This document shows, piece after piece, positions 47,746 to 57,448 of a stretch of DNA of 64,000 bases. The notes below the pieces were generated by a model that was not told the origin of the DNA, did no database searches, and saw nothing but the letters and a program-made list of their open reading frames with translations. The stretch is taken from positions 124,001 to 188,000 of the forward strand of contig JANSYN010000002.1 of NCBI GenBank assembly GCA_024742415.1, read 5' to 3'. Origin of the DNA: Gammaproteobacteria bacterium. Lineage in GTDB: Bacteria; Pseudomonadota; Gammaproteobacteria; Pseudomonadales; Halieaceae. Position numbers and translations under genes: made by a program. Positions within the stretch are counted from its first letter, which is position 1. The number at the start of each line of letters is the position of its first letter.

Positions 47746-48450
47746 CTAGGCGGCCGCATTGACCTTCACCCGAATCCTGGCCAGCGCCTGGCCGTGAATC
47801 TGCGACACTCGTGACTCGCTCACGCCCAGAACCTCACCGATCTCTTTCAGGTTCAGCTCCTCTGCGTAATACAGTGACATCACCATCGCCTCTTTTTCAG
47901 GTAACGATGCGATAGCCGCGGCGAGCTGCTCACGCATCTGGGTGTCCTCGAGCGCACCGAACGGGTTGTACTCATCCGACTCGACGGTCTGGGTGGTGTC
48001 ATCCAGCGAGACCAGCCGGCTGTGCACGAGGTCTGCCGACATCGCATGGTACTCCTCCAGCGACATACCCAGCTCCTGGGCGATCTGCTTATCGCTCGCG
48101 CTTTGCCCCAGCCGCGCCTCGATCTGGCCTATGGCCTCGGAAACGCGCCGCAGGTTCTGTTGCACGGTGCGCGGCACCCAATCGTTGCGGCGCACCTCGT
48201 CCAGCATCGCACCCTTGATGCGTATGCCGGCATAGGTAGCAAAGCTGGCGCCGCGGGAATGATCATAGGTCGCGCCCGCCTGGATCAGGCCGATAACGCC
48301 CACCTGCAGCAGGTCGTCCAGCTCGATAGAGGGCGGCAGCTTGGCCACCAGGTGCAGGCCGATCTTCTTTACCAGAGGCAGGTGCTCACGCACCAGCGCC
48401 TCCTGGTTATCGGTCTCACCGTCACCGTAAAGCGTCGCTTCCATCTTCAA
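47746..48450 (-). CDS. fliA: RNA polymerase sigma-28 factor FliA
   Basis: A 234-residue flagellar sigma factor directing late genes (flagellin, stators, chemotaxis). Region 2 has DDLLQVGVIGLIQAGATYD and FATYAGIRIKGAMLDEVRRNDWVPR; region 4 has LNLKEIGEVLGVSESRVSQIHGQA. The overlap of four bases with flhG implies coupling. It probably recognises the site found upstream of pomA. Confidence 0.95.
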   Translation of the reverse strand: MKMEATLYGDGETDNQEALVREHLPLVKKIGLHLVAKLPPSIELDDLLQVGVIGLIQAGATYDHSRGASFATYAGIRIKGAMLDEVRRNDWVPRTVQQNLRRVSEAIGQIEARLGQSASDKQIAQELGMSLEEYHAMSADLVHSRLVSLDDTTQTVESDEYNPFGALEDTQMREQLAAAIASLPEKEAMVMSLYYAEELNLKEIGEVLGVSESRVSQIHGQALARIRVKVNAAA

Positions 48451-49316
48451 CAGACCTCGACCTCGGCCAGCGGGCTGCCCGTTTCCGCCAGGCGTTCAAT
48501 AAAAAAGCCCAGACCCCGACTCGCGCGGCTACCTGCGGTATTGAAATCAATGCTGCCGGCCACCTGCACGAGGGCCCTGGCGGCGTGGCTGCGCGGGTAC
48601 AGCTGCACCACGGCACCCTGGCGCTGTACCGCACGGCGCAGATAGCCATCGCGCGGCACGGCGCCCAGATAGCCCAGGCGCACGTCGAGAAAACGCTCGG
48701 TCACGCGATGCAGTTTGGCGTAAAGCTGACGCCCCTGGTCCGGGTGCTCGACCATATTCGCCAACAGCTGGAACTCCTTTACACCGCGCTCCGTGTGCAG
48801 CAATTTCATCAGTGCATAGGCATCGGTCACCGAGGTTGGCTCGTCGCAGATCACCACGATAATCACGTCGCAGGCGCTGGCGAAAGTCAGCACGCTCGAG
48901 TCAATGCCTGCCCCGGTATCCACAATCAGCGTGTCTACCGGCACCGACAGCTCACTGAACGCATTGACCAGCCCCACGCGCTCGCCCAGCGAAAGGTCTA
49001 CAAGGCTGGACACGCCAGACGCGGCGGGCACCACCCGGATTCCCTCGGGGCCGCTGAGCAGGATATCTTCCAGCGTTTTCTCTCCGGACAGCACATGGCG
49101 GATGTCGAAGCGGGGCCGCAGGCCCAGTGCGATATCGACGCTGGCAAGCCCCAGGTCCGCATCGAACAGCACGACCTCGCGCCCCTGGCGAGCGAGACTC
49201 ACGGCGAGATTCACCGCCACGTTGGTTTTTCCCACCCCGCCCTTGCCGCTGGTCACGGCGATCACGTCGACTGCTGCGTTTGCGGGCGCGTGTTGCAAAA
49301 CTCCGGATACGTCCAT
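48447..49316 (-). CDS. flhG: Flagellar number regulator FlhG/FleN (MinD/ParA family)
   Basis: A 289-residue ATPase limiting flagellar number at the pole. The deviant Walker A SGKGGVGKT is at 23-31, with LFDADLGLASVDIALG and LIVDTGAG further on. It counteracts FlhF and, in pseudomonads, FleQ. The C-terminal DxxxR-type tail region (GAVVQLYPRSHAARAL) is typical. It lies directly after flhF with no gap. Confidence 0.94.
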   Translation of the reverse strand: MDVSGVLQHAPANAAVDVIAVTSGKGGVGKTNVAVNLAVSLARQGREVVLFDADLGLASVDIALGLRPRFDIRHVLSGEKTLEDILLSGPEGIRVVPAASGVSSLVDLSLGERVGLVNAFSELSVPVDTLIVDTGAGIDSSVLTFASACDVIIVVICDEPTSVTDAYALMKLLHTERGVKEFQLLANMVEHPDQGRQLYAKLHRVTERFLDVRLGYLGAVPRDGYLRRAVQRQGAVVQLYPRSHAARALVQVAGSIDFNTAGSRASRGLGFFIERLAETGSPLAEVEVC

Positions 49317-50483
49317 CTAGTTACGCGCCACTGCTGTTTCGAAAAGTTGATCAGGGTGGCCGCTGTCCGGGTCCATCGCGCTTTCATCGCGCGCCAGCTC
49401 TACGGCCTTGGCGATGAGTGCTGCCGAGTTCGCGGGCACAAGGTCCGCCGGGATTTTCTGCCCCGCACTCACGTAGGCCAGCGGCAGGCGATTTTCAATC
49501 AGTACATCCAGGACACCGCCCAAATCAGCCGACTCGTCTACCTTGGTCACCAGCGCGCCCGCCAGCGAGTCGTCACCAAACAGGTTCACCAGTTCGCGCA
49601 AGGCACGCAGCTGTGCGGTAGCAGGCAGCACCACGTAGGCGTCCACGTTGTAGGGTACCGACTTCACGGTGTTGAGCTGCTCCTGCAGGCGCAGGTCGCG
49701 CTGGCTCATGCCCGCGGTATCGATAAGCACCAGCCGACGCGGCATGAGCTGGTCGATCGCGTCGCGCAGTTCGCGCTCATCGGTGGCGACCAGCATGGGA
49801 ATACCGAGATAGCGGGCGACGGTTTGCAGTTGCTCCTGCCCCCCGATGCGGTAGCAATCCGTGGTAATCAGGGCCACCTGTTCGCGCTGGTGGCGAAGTA
49901 CGAAGCGCGCAGCCAGCTTGGCGATGGTGGTCGTCTTGCCCACGCCGGTCGCGCCCAGCAGAGCGACCACACCGCCGTTTTCCAGCATGGCATCTTCAGG
50001 CATTACCGGCACCCGGCTCGCCAGCATCTGCAGGGCCACATCCCAGTATTCTTCAACATCGCCCCCCGCCGGCAGTATGTCGGAGATGACGCCGCACAGC
50101 GTCCGCGACAGCCCAAGCTGTGCCAGCCGTGACTGCAGCACTGCTTTGGCTGGCGGACGCCCGGCCATGTCGCGCCAGGACATCTGTGACAGGCGGTTTT
50201 CGATGATGCTGCGCAAGTTACCCAGTTCACGCTGGAGCTCCGAGAGGGTGGCGCCACTGGCATCCAATGCGGACGGCGGCACTGCGGCGTCCGCGGTGCG
50301 CGCCCCGCCAGGCGCCGCATCCGTTGGCACAAACGTACTCTCGTCCAGATCGATAGCCGCCATCAGCTCAACCTGGCCACCGACTTTTTTATTGGACAGT
50401 ATGACCGCTTCAGGCCCGAGTTCGGCGCGCACACGCGCCATGGCGCTGCGCGAATCTTTTTCCAGATAACGCTTTATTTTCAC
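49317..50483 (-). CDS. flhF: Signal-recognition-type GTPase FlhF
   Basis: A 388-residue GTPase of the SRP family that marks the cell pole for flagellum assembly. The N-terminal basic domain (MKIKRYLEKDSRSAMARVRAELGPEAVILSNKK), a variable linker, and the NG domain with GATGVGKTTTIAKLA, TTDCYRIGGQEQL, LIDTAGMSQRD and TKVDES are visible. It is one base before flhG and 45 bases after flhA. Its presence with flhG indicates one or a few polar flagella. Confidence 0.94.
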   Translation of the reverse strand: MKIKRYLEKDSRSAMARVRAELGPEAVILSNKKVGGQVELMAAIDLDESTFVPTDAAPGGARTADAAVPPSALDASGATLSELQRELGNLRSIIENRLSQMSWRDMAGRPPAKAVLQSRLAQLGLSRTLCGVISDILPAGGDVEEYWDVALQMLASRVPVMPEDAMLENGGVVALLGATGVGKTTTIAKLAARFVLRHQREQVALITTDCYRIGGQEQLQTVARYLGIPMLVATDERELRDAIDQLMPRRLVLIDTAGMSQRDLRLQEQLNTVKSVPYNVDAYVVLPATAQLRALRELVNLFGDDSLAGALVTKVDESADLGGVLDVLIENRLPLAYVSAGQKIPADLVPANSAALIAKAVELARDESAMDPDSGHPDQLFETAVARN

Positions 50484-50528
50484 TTAGCCCAACGTCCCCA
50501 GCCAGTTGATTGACACAGGCCTGTTACC

Positions 50529-52619
50529 TCATGCCTGAGCCAGTTGCGCGGGTTGGCCACCGATGGCCTCCACCACTCTTATCGTTTTGCTCGCCGGCAG
50601 CTCTTCATAGGCGAGTACATACAGGTTGTCGATCCGGCTCTTGAGCAGCCTGGACAGGAACAAACGCACGTTGCCCGCCACCAGCAGCACCGGTGTATGG
50701 CCCTGCGCCGCGCAGCGCTCGGCCACGGCAGCAATCTGCCTGATCGTGTTTTCTATCAGCGACGGCTCGAGTCCGCCGCTGCTCCCCTGTATAGCTCCTT
50801 GCAATATCTGTTCCAATTGACTGTCGAGGGTCATGACGGGCATCTCACGCCCAACCCCATTGACTATCTGGAAGATCGTGCGACCTAGCGCGATGCGCAC
50901 CTGCGCGGTCAAAGCGTCAGTATCTTGGCTCTTACCCGCATGTTCCGCCAAGGCTTCGGCGATGGTGCGCACGTCACGTATCGACACATTCTCGGCCAGC
51001 AGGTTCTGCATCACCCGCGTGACCTCACCCAGGCTCAAGGGATTCGGCACCAGATTCTCAACCAGCTTGGGTGAGGTTCGGGCGAGCTTGTTGAGCAACT
51101 GCTGCACATCGTCCTGGCCCAGCAGCTCATGCGCATGGGACTTGAGCAGTTGGCTGAGGTGGGTGGCGATGACAGTGGGGCAATCCACCACCGTAAAGCC
51201 CATGGCCTGCGCGTCATCACGCTGGTTGGGCTCTATCCAGACCGCCTCCAGGCCAAAGGTCGGATCCTTGGTGGCCGCGCCGGGCAGGGTGCCGTAGACC
51301 TGGCCAGGATTGATCGCCAGTTCCTTGCCGGGAAAGACCTCGCCCTCTCCCACGGTCACATCGTGAATGGTGATGCGGTACTCGTTGGGCGCCAGTTCAA
51401 GGTTGTCGCGAATATGCACCGAGTGCACAAGGAAGCCGAGTTCCTGCGAGAGCTTCTTGCGCACGCCCTTGATCCTGCCGAGCAACTCGCCGCCCTGGTT
51501 TTTGTCCACCAGTGCGATCAGCCGGTAGCCCACCTCCAAGCCAATCTCGTCCACCGCGGTGACATCTTCCCAGCTCAGCTCCTGGGCCTCGGCCGGTGTG
51601 TCGAGTGCCACCGGTTCCTCGACGCGTTCAGCCTCGCGGGCATTGGCCATCCGCATATAGCCGATCGCCGCGAGCAGACCAGCAAGCCCCAGAAACACCA
51701 GGTGTGGCATGCCCGGCACCATGCCCATAATGCCGATCATCCCGGCCGCCACCATCAGGGCACGCGGATTGTTGAAGAGTTGTTCGACGACCTGGGCGCC
51801 CATGTCCTGGGAATCCGATACGCGCGTCACGATAATCGCGGTAGCCGTCGACAGCAGCAGCGAGGGAATCTGCGCTACCAGGCCGTCGCCGATAGTCAGC
51901 AAAATGTAGTTGTTCGCCGCCTGCTCTGCGCTGAGGTCATGCTGCAGCATGCCCACCGTAAACCCGCCGATGATGTTGATGAACAGGATGAGAATGCCGG
52001 CGATAGCGTCGCCGCGCACAAACTTGCTGGCACCGTCCATCGCGCCGTAGAAGTCCGCTTCGCGCGCCACGTCCTCACGCCGCTGCAGTGCGGCCTCCTG
52101 GTCGATAATACCGGCGTTCAGGTCGGCATCGATCGCCATCTGTTTGCCGGGCATCGCATCCAGGGTGAATCGCGCGGTCACTTCTGATACGCGGCCTGCA
52201 CCTTTGGTAACTACCACGAAGTTGATGATGACCAGGATTGCGAACACCACGATGCCTACTGTGTAGCTGCCGCCCACTACAAAATCGCCGAAGGCCTCGA
52301 TCACCTTGCCGGCAGCGGCCGTGCCGTTGTGGCCCTCAAGCAATACCACCCGCGTGGATGCTACGTTCAACGACAGGCGCAGCAGGGTGGCAATCAGCAG
52401 GACCGTGGGAAACGCTGCAAAATCCAGCGGCCGCCCCGCGTACACCGCCGCCAACAGCACGATCATTGCCAGAGCAATGTTAAAGGTGAAGGCCAGATCC
52501 AGCATCGTCGGCGGGAGCGGCATCATCATCATCATTAACATGAGCAGCATCAGCAGCGGCGTACCCAGGCCCGTAAGCACCGCAAAGCTGAACGTCCTTC
52601 CTGCCACCGCGTCACTCAT
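50529..52619 (-). CDS. flhA: Flagellar export gate protein FlhA
   Basis: A 696-residue core component of the flagellar type III export gate. About eight N-terminal transmembrane helices, the FHIPEP signature RFTLDAMPGKQMAIDADLNAG, then a large cytoplasmic domain that binds chaperone-substrate complexes (VAEPA-like parts, ELLGRIKGVRKKLSQELGFL, PTVIATHLSQLLKSHAHELLG). It overlaps the flhB end by eight bases. Confidence 0.95.
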   Translation of the reverse strand: MSDAVAGRTFSFAVLTGLGTPLLMLLMLMMMMMPLPPTMLDLAFTFNIALAMIVLLAAVYAGRPLDFAAFPTVLLIATLLRLSLNVASTRVVLLEGHNGTAAAGKVIEAFGDFVVGGSYTVGIVVFAILVIINFVVVTKGAGRVSEVTARFTLDAMPGKQMAIDADLNAGIIDQEAALQRREDVAREADFYGAMDGASKFVRGDAIAGILILFINIIGGFTVGMLQHDLSAEQAANNYILLTIGDGLVAQIPSLLLSTATAIIVTRVSDSQDMGAQVVEQLFNNPRALMVAAGMIGIMGMVPGMPHLVFLGLAGLLAAIGYMRMANAREAERVEEPVALDTPAEAQELSWEDVTAVDEIGLEVGYRLIALVDKNQGGELLGRIKGVRKKLSQELGFLVHSVHIRDNLELAPNEYRITIHDVTVGEGEVFPGKELAINPGQVYGTLPGAATKDPTFGLEAVWIEPNQRDDAQAMGFTVVDCPTVIATHLSQLLKSHAHELLGQDDVQQLLNKLARTSPKLVENLVPNPLSLGEVTRVMQNLLAENVSIRDVRTIAEALAEHAGKSQDTDALTAQVRIALGRTIFQIVNGVGREMPVMTLDSQLEQILQGAIQGSSGGLEPSLIENTIRQIAAVAERCAAQGHTPVLLVAGNVRLFLSRLLKSRIDNLYVLAYEELPASKTIRVVEAIGGQPAQLAQA

Positions 52620-53769
52620 CGAAGGCTACTCCCTGTTGCGGATCGAGGTGCATGTACTGCGGTGGCACTGGCAGGTCGTCGGGGCGCTCCGCGCGCTCGC
52701 CACGCGGTGCGCTGCGCAGCTGGTACACGTAGGCCAGCACGCGCGCAACGGCAAGGTACAGGTTTTCCGGTATCTCCTTGCCGACATCGGTGGAAGCGAA
52801 CAACGCGCGCGCCAGCGGCGGCGCTTCGAAAATGGCGATATCGTTGTCTACCGCTATGGCGCGTATCTTCAGCGCGACCAGGTCGGCGCCCTTGGCAAGC
52901 ACCACCGGTGCACGCGTTTCGTTATTGTCGTACTTGAGCGCCACCGCGAAATGCGTGGGGTTGGTGATCACCACGTCAGCGGTCTTCGCGGCTTCCATCA
53001 TGCGATGCTGGGAGGCCTCGCGCTGCAGCGTTCGAATACGGCTTTTTACCTCGGGCCGCCCCTCACTTTCTTTCATTTCATCCAGGACTTCGCGCCGCGT
53101 CATTTTCAACTGCCGATTGTGGTTCCACAACTCGAACGGCACATCGAAAATCACGATAGACACCATGGCAGCGCTGAGCACCAGAAAGCTCCACTGCAGT
53201 ATTGAGGCCGCATCGGTGAAAGACTTCACCGGCAGCAGGATACCCAGGGTCAGGATTTCTTCGAGCAGGATCCAGAACAGCACCACGGTGACCGCCAGCA
53301 GCACGACAAACTTGAACAGGGCTTTCACGAGTTCCATCAAACCCTTGGCGGAAAAGACACGCTTGATGCCCGCCAGCGGGCTGATCTTCTCCCACTTGAA
53401 CGCCATGGCGGACGTGCTGAAGGCCCAACCTCCCATCATCAGCGGCCCCGCCAGCGCGCCCACCATCATCACCGCGAAGAACGGCAACAGCAGCCAAAGG
53501 GCGTCAAGCACGGTGTCCATAAAACGCAGGGCGATGGCGTTCGTGTCAAAGGCCAGGCTGCGCTCTATGGTCAGCGCCGACTCAAACAGCGCGGAAATCT
53601 GCGTCGACATGGACCTGCCCATCACCAGGAAGGCGCCGGCCGCAAACAGCAGCGACAGCATGATATTGAGCTCCTTGGAGCGCGGAACCTGACCTTTCTT
53701 GCGCGCCTCCTGCTTGCGGCGCTCTGTAGGCTGCTCCGTGCGTTCCTGCGAATTCTGTTCTTCTGCCAC
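52612..53769 (-). CDS. flhB: Flagellar export switch protein FlhB
   Basis: A 385-residue export-gate protein with four transmembrane helices and a cytoplasmic domain that autocleaves at the NPTH motif, seen at 270-273 (VITNPTHFAVALKYD). Cleavage switches export from hook to filament substrates. The N-terminal ERTEQPTERRKQEARKKGQVPRSKEL is the family signature. The start is GTG, sharing its G with the fliR stop codon TAG. Confidence 0.95.
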   Translation of the reverse strand: MAEEQNSQERTEQPTERRKQEARKKGQVPRSKELNIMLSLLFAAGAFLVMGRSMSTQISALFESALTIERSLAFDTNAIALRFMDTVLDALWLLLPFFAVMMVGALAGPLMMGGWAFSTSAMAFKWEKISPLAGIKRVFSAKGLMELVKALFKFVVLLAVTVVLFWILLEEILTLGILLPVKSFTDAASILQWSFLVLSAAMVSIVIFDVPFELWNHNRQLKMTRREVLDEMKESEGRPEVKSRIRTLQREASQHRMMEAAKTADVVITNPTHFAVALKYDNNETRAPVVLAKGADLVALKIRAIAVDNDIAIFEAPPLARALFASTDVGKEIPENLYLAVARVLAYVYQLRSAPRGERAERPDDLPVPPQYMHLDPQQGVAFDE

Positions 53770-54536
53770 TAGCGAAACACCTCAAAGGCCTCGATCAGCC
53801 CACCCTGGAGCATGTGCTCCAGCAGCGGAAAGACCGCAGGCAGCGACAGGAAAATGAATACAAAACCGGCAAGAATGGTGATCGGAAAACCGACGGCGAA
53901 AATATTCAGTTGCGGCGCGGCACGGGTAATCACCCCGAAGGCGATGTTGATCAGCAGGACGGCGGTCATTGCCGGCATCACGAGCAACAGCGAATTGAGA
54001 AACATGCCGCTTCCGAGCATGACAACATCCAGGGCAAACGTGTCGCGCATTATCGTGGCGCCGATCGGCAGCAGGGTGAAACTCTGCACCAGAAACTCGA
54101 TGAGGTAGAGGTGCGCATCCACCACCACGAAAATCAGCGTCGCCAAAATCACGTAGAACTGGCTCAGCGTGGGCACTTGTACACCGTTTTGCGGATCCAC
54201 CGATAACGCAAAGCCCAGGCCCATGGTCATGGCGATGGTCTGCCCGGCAATCACCGCCGCGCCAAAAATCAGCTGCACGATAAAGCCCATTGTCAGGCCG
54301 ATCACCACCTGCTGGGCCGCCAGCAGTATGCCGGCGGCGCTCAGCACATCCACCGCTGGCATCGGTGGCAGCAGCGGCATCACCAGCGCCGTAATGGCAA
54401 CGGCCATGATAATCCTGACACGCACAGGTACCGAGGCCGCGCCAAAAACGGGCGCGGCGAGGAACAGGGCCGACAGGCGCAGGAATGGCCAGTAGTACTG
54501 TTCCGCAAGCAGCAGCAATTGCGCAGAGGAATACAC
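53769..54536 (-). CDS. fliR: Flagellar export protein FliR
   Basis: A 255-residue integral membrane protein of the export gate (FliP5Q4R1). Landmarks are PFLRLSALFLAAPVFG, GFIVQLIFGAAVIAGQTIAMTMGLGFA, and PVDPQNG-like SVDPQNGVQVPTLSQFY. The open frame begins at 54620 but the first 28 residues overlap fliQ and have no FliR character; the GTG at 54536, seven bases after the fliQ stop and with a GGGGTGA site, gives the usual family length. Confidence 0.92.
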   Translation of the reverse strand: MYSSAQLLLLAEQYYWPFLRLSALFLAAPVFGAASVPVRVRIIMAVAITALVMPLLPPMPAVDVLSAAGILLAAQQVVIGLTMGFIVQLIFGAAVIAGQTIAMTMGLGFALSVDPQNGVQVPTLSQFYVILATLIFVVVDAHLYLIEFLVQSFTLLPIGATIMRDTFALDVVMLGSGMFLNSLLLVMPAMTAVLLINIAFGVITRAAPQLNIFAVGFPITILAGFVFIFLSLPAVFPLLEHMLQGGLIEAFEVFR

Positions 54537-54543
54537 TAGTGCG

Positions 54544-54813
54544 TCACCCCAACATGCCTGGAATCGAGATAAACAGGCGTACTGTGAAATCCTTGATAAT
54601 GTCCAGCATCCAGGGGCCACCCAGGAGCAAGGCCAGTACCAGGGCCATGAGCTTCGGTATAAAACTCAGCGTCATCTCCTGAATCTGCGTGGCCGCCTGG
54701 AATACACCGACCAGCAAACCCACAGCGAGTGCGGAGAGCAGCAGCGGCGCCGCCAGGTACATCGTCAGGAACAACGCTTCACGCCCAATGTCGAGTACGG
54801 ATTCTGGCGTCAT
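54544..54813 (-). CDS. fliQ: Flagellar export protein FliQ
   Basis: An 89-residue two-helix protein of the export gate. LTMYLAAPLLLSALAVGLLVGVFQAATQIQEMTL is the family signature: the first helix, then the QAATQIQE turn that lines the channel. The second helix is PKLMALVLALLLGGPWML. Position between fliP and fliR is canonical. Confidence 0.95.
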   Translation of the reverse strand: MTPESVLDIGREALFLTMYLAAPLLLSALAVGLLVGVFQAATQIQEMTLSFIPKLMALVLALLLGGPWMLDIIKDFTVRLFISIPGMLG

Positions 54814-54834
54814 CGTTTGGCAGCCTCCCCGGCG

Positions 54835-55578
54835 CTAAACCGCAAAGCTCGTGGCCAACGTGCCCACGATCAGCGACCAGCCGTCGATCAGCACGAACAA
54901 CATGATCTTGAACGGCAGCGAGATGAGCATGGGCGACAACATCATCATACCCATCGACATCAACACGCTGGCGACCACAAGATCAATCACGAGAAACGGG
55001 ATAAAAATCAGAAAGCCTATCTGGAAGGCGGTTTTCAGTTCGCTGGTCACGAAAGCAGGCAGCAGCACAGTGAGCGGGATTTCATCGTCACTCTGGAAGC
55101 CGCTGTACCCGCCCAGTTCGGAGAACATGATCAGGTCGGCCTCGCGAACCTGGTCCAGCATGAAACTGCGAAACGGCACCTCGGCGCGCTCCAGGGCTGT
55201 TTCAAATCCAATATCGCCATCCACATAAGGCTGCAGGCCCTCGTCGTAGGCCTGCTGCAGCACCGGCCCCATGATGAAGAACGTCAAAAACAGCGCCAGG
55301 CCAAGGATGATCTGGTTGGAAGGCGTCTGCGCGGTACCCAGCGCCTGTCGCAGGATCGCCAGTACAACCACGATACGCGTGAACGAGGTCATAGCCAGCA
55401 GCACCGCCGGCAGCATGGTCAGCACGGTCATGAGCAGCAGGATCTGCAGGCTCACCGAGTAGTTGCTGCCGCCATCGGCCGCAGGTTCCACCGTCAGCAG
55501 GGGAATTGCGTTCTGTGCGCTGAGCGCCAGCGGCGTGAGCAACAGTACCGCGCCCAGCAACCATCGCCCGTACTTCAT
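54835..55578 (-). CDS. fliP: Flagellar export protein FliP
   Basis: A 247-residue export-gate protein with a cleavable signal peptide ([22 protein letters not shown]) and four helices. Signatures are [27 protein letters not shown] and [28 protein letters not shown], with the Met-rich gasket loop. It overlaps the fliO end by four bases. Confidence 0.95.
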   Translation of the reverse strand: MKYGRWLLGAVLLLTPLALSAQNAIPLLTVEPAADGGSNYSVSLQILLLMTVLTMLPAVLLAMTSFTRIVVVLAILRQALGTAQTPSNQIILGLALFLTFFIMGPVLQQAYDEGLQPYVDGDIGFETALERAEVPFRSFMLDQVREADLIMFSELGGYSGFQSDDEIPLTVLLPAFVTSELKTAFQIGFLIFIPFLVIDLVVASVLMSMGMMMLSPMLISLPFKIMLFVLIDGWSLIVGTLATSFAV

Positions 55579-56024
55579 GCGCCGCGTCCCGCAGGCGTGT
55601 TGCGCTCGAGTATGCCAGCGAAGCTCCCGCTCGCCGCGGCCGACTCTGCGCTGCTGATCACCGGTTCGTCAAAGACGTGCAGGGTACGCACGCTGCCCGC
55701 CGCAACGCCCACCAGTAGCTGGTTGTCACCGGCCTCCAGCAGCACAATCTTCTCGCGCGCCCCGACTTTCAGCGAACCGACAATGCGCAAGGCGTTTTTC
55801 TCGCCAACGGGCATACCGTTCAGGCGCTTCATGAGGTAAAGAACGGCGATCAGGCATCCAAGCACCAGCAGCAGCGAGCCAAACACCTGGGCGATATAGC
55901 GCGCACTGTAGATGGAGGGCTCGGCGCTGTCGGCCGCCACCGCCAGCGTCCACGGCGCTACTGCCAGCAAAGTGAAGAGTCCCGCGGACAGATAACCAGG
56001 ACGGCGAGGCGGGCGCGCTATCAT
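55575..56024 (-). CDS. fliO: Flagellar biosynthesis protein FliO
   Basis: A 149-residue protein: an N-terminal signal-like segment, a transmembrane helix ([25 protein letters not shown]), and a small cytoplasmic beta domain ([26 protein letters not shown]). FliO assists FliP complex assembly. Overlaps fliN by four bases and fliP by four. Confidence 0.9.
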   Translation of the reverse strand: MIARPPRRPGYLSAGLFTLLAVAPWTLAVAADSAEPSIYSARYIAQVFGSLLLVLGCLIAVLYLMKRLNGMPVGEKNALRIVGSLKVGAREKIVLLEAGDNQLLVGVAAGSVRTLHVFDEPVISSAESAAASGSFAGILERNTPAGRGA

Positions 56025-56434
56025 TTCAACTTCTTGAGCCGCTCGCGAGGGCTAACGATGTCGATCAGGCGCAACCCGAACTGGCCGTCCACGACCACGA
56101 CTTCGCCGCGCGCCATTAATGTGCCGTTGACCAACAGGTCGAGGGGCTCGTTGACCTCTCGATCCAGCTCAATCACGGACCCCTGGTTGAGGCTTACCAG
56201 ATCCCGGATCGCCAGCTTGCTGCGGCCAATTTCTACCGACAGCGTTACCGGTACATCCAGCAGCGAGTCCAGGTTAATCTCTGAGCCGGAATCCGCCGTA
56301 AGGGCGGCTCCGGCGGCGGCCGAAGCGGCTTCACCCTTTCCTGGCTCAGACTCGGCCGGTGGCGCGGCGGCAGCGCCGCTCTCCAGCGCCTTCTCCAGCG
56401 TTTGACCCATGGGGGCCTCGATGTCATCGCTCAT
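56021..56434 (-). CDS. fliN: Flagellar motor switch protein FliN
   Basis: A 137-residue C-ring protein. A variable acidic N-terminus precedes the SpoA domain: LLDVPVTLSVEIGRSKLAIRDLVSLNQGSVIELD, NEPLDLLVNG, ARGEVVVVDGQFGLRL. The ATG at 56434 has a GGAG site; the GTG three codons earlier overlaps that site and is unlikely. Binds FliM and the export ATPase regulator FliH. Confidence 0.94.
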   Translation of the reverse strand: MSDDIEAPMGQTLEKALESGAAAAPPAESEPGKGEAASAAAGAALTADSGSEINLDSLLDVPVTLSVEIGRSKLAIRDLVSLNQGSVIELDREVNEPLDLLVNGTLMARGEVVVVDGQFGLRLIDIVSPRERLKKLK

Positions 56435-56455
56435 GGGGAGCACTCCGGGCTTGCA

Positions 56456-57439
56456 TTAATGCAGTGCGTTTTCACTGATTATCTCCTTGATCTTGATGGA
56501 CTTGTGGCCGTTGTGAACCCCGTGTTCGCCGATGGAGAACACCTGGTTCTCCACGCAGACGGTCACTTCGTTGGGCATCTTCAACGGCAGAATCGATCCG
56601 GGCTTGAAGGCAAGGACATCGGCAATACTGACCTGCTCCGAAAGGAACGAGCCAACGACCTCCACGTCCACGCCCTGCAGCGCCTGCAGGAAATGCTGTT
56701 CCCAGTTGCTCGCGCCCTGCGCGGGTTTTTCCAGGGTGCCAGCGCTGGACAGCTTCACTCGCAGAGGCTCCAGCGCCGGGTACGGCACCAGCCACTCGAT
56801 ACACGCGCTCCACTCGCCCACCGACACCACAAAAGGGAGTACCAGCGCCAACGACTGCGGCGCCCCGGCCTGCAAAAAGGCGGGGTTGGATTCAAAAGAC
56901 TGCACCTGTGCGGTAAAGCTGATCGTCTCGCGCCAGGTCTCGGTGAGCGTGGCGATGAATTTTTCTGTCAGCACGTCATTCAAACGGCGCTCGCTTGGCG
57001 TTAGCCGCTCGCGCGGGGCCGAGGCCTGCCCGCTGCGCCCACCGCCAAAATAGCTGTCCACGAGGAACGACAACAATTCGCCGGGGATAACCACGAACGA
57101 CAGCCCGTTCAACGGCGCAATGGTCATCATGTTGATGCCGGCCGGCCCCTCGATGGCTTCCAGGGCCTTATCGAAACGCAGCAGTCTGGTTTCCGCGACG
57201 TCCACCTGCGCTGCCACGCGGTATAACGTCTGGATGCCTTGCGACAGCGCCATGGCATGCTTTTCATGCAGGCGTTTGAGGGCGGGCATCTGCGCGAGCA
57301 GGTTCTGTTCGCGAGTGCCGAAATCGAAGGGCTCACAGTCGCGCTCCAGCGCCGGCGAATCCGCGGCGACCTCGCCCTTGGAGAATCCGTCCATGAGCGC
57401 GTCCAGCTCCCCTTCGGTGAGTACGTCCTTACTGGACAT
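56456..57439 (-). CDS. fliM: Flagellar motor switch protein FliM
   Basis: A 327-residue C-ring protein. The N-terminal LTEGELDALMDG is the CheY-P-binding peptide; the middle CheC-like domain has PLNGLSFVVIPGELLSFLVDSYFGG; the C-terminus is a SpoA domain (IADVLAFKPGSILPLKMPNEVTVCVENQ). Because the CheY-binding peptide is kept, the organism is expected to have CheY elsewhere. Confidence 0.95.
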   Translation of the reverse strand: MSSKDVLTEGELDALMDGFSKGEVAADSPALERDCEPFDFGTREQNLLAQMPALKRLHEKHAMALSQGIQTLYRVAAQVDVAETRLLRFDKALEAIEGPAGINMMTIAPLNGLSFVVIPGELLSFLVDSYFGGGRSGQASAPRERLTPSERRLNDVLTEKFIATLTETWRETISFTAQVQSFESNPAFLQAGAPQSLALVLPFVVSVGEWSACIEWLVPYPALEPLRVKLSSAGTLEKPAQGASNWEQHFLQALQGVDVEVVGSFLSEQVSIADVLAFKPGSILPLKMPNEVTVCVENQVFSIGEHGVHNGHKSIKIKEIISENALH

Positions 57440-57448
57440 GAGCGCTCG

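Noticed and set aside
48585-50132. 515-codon open frame on the + strand opposite flhG and flhF
   Set aside because: Shadow frame of two well-conserved genes; composition is His/Gln/Arg-rich without domain features.
54817-55839. 340-codon + strand open frame opposite fliP and fliO
   Set aside because: Antisense shadow; Gln/His/Arg-rich with no hydrophobic core or family features.
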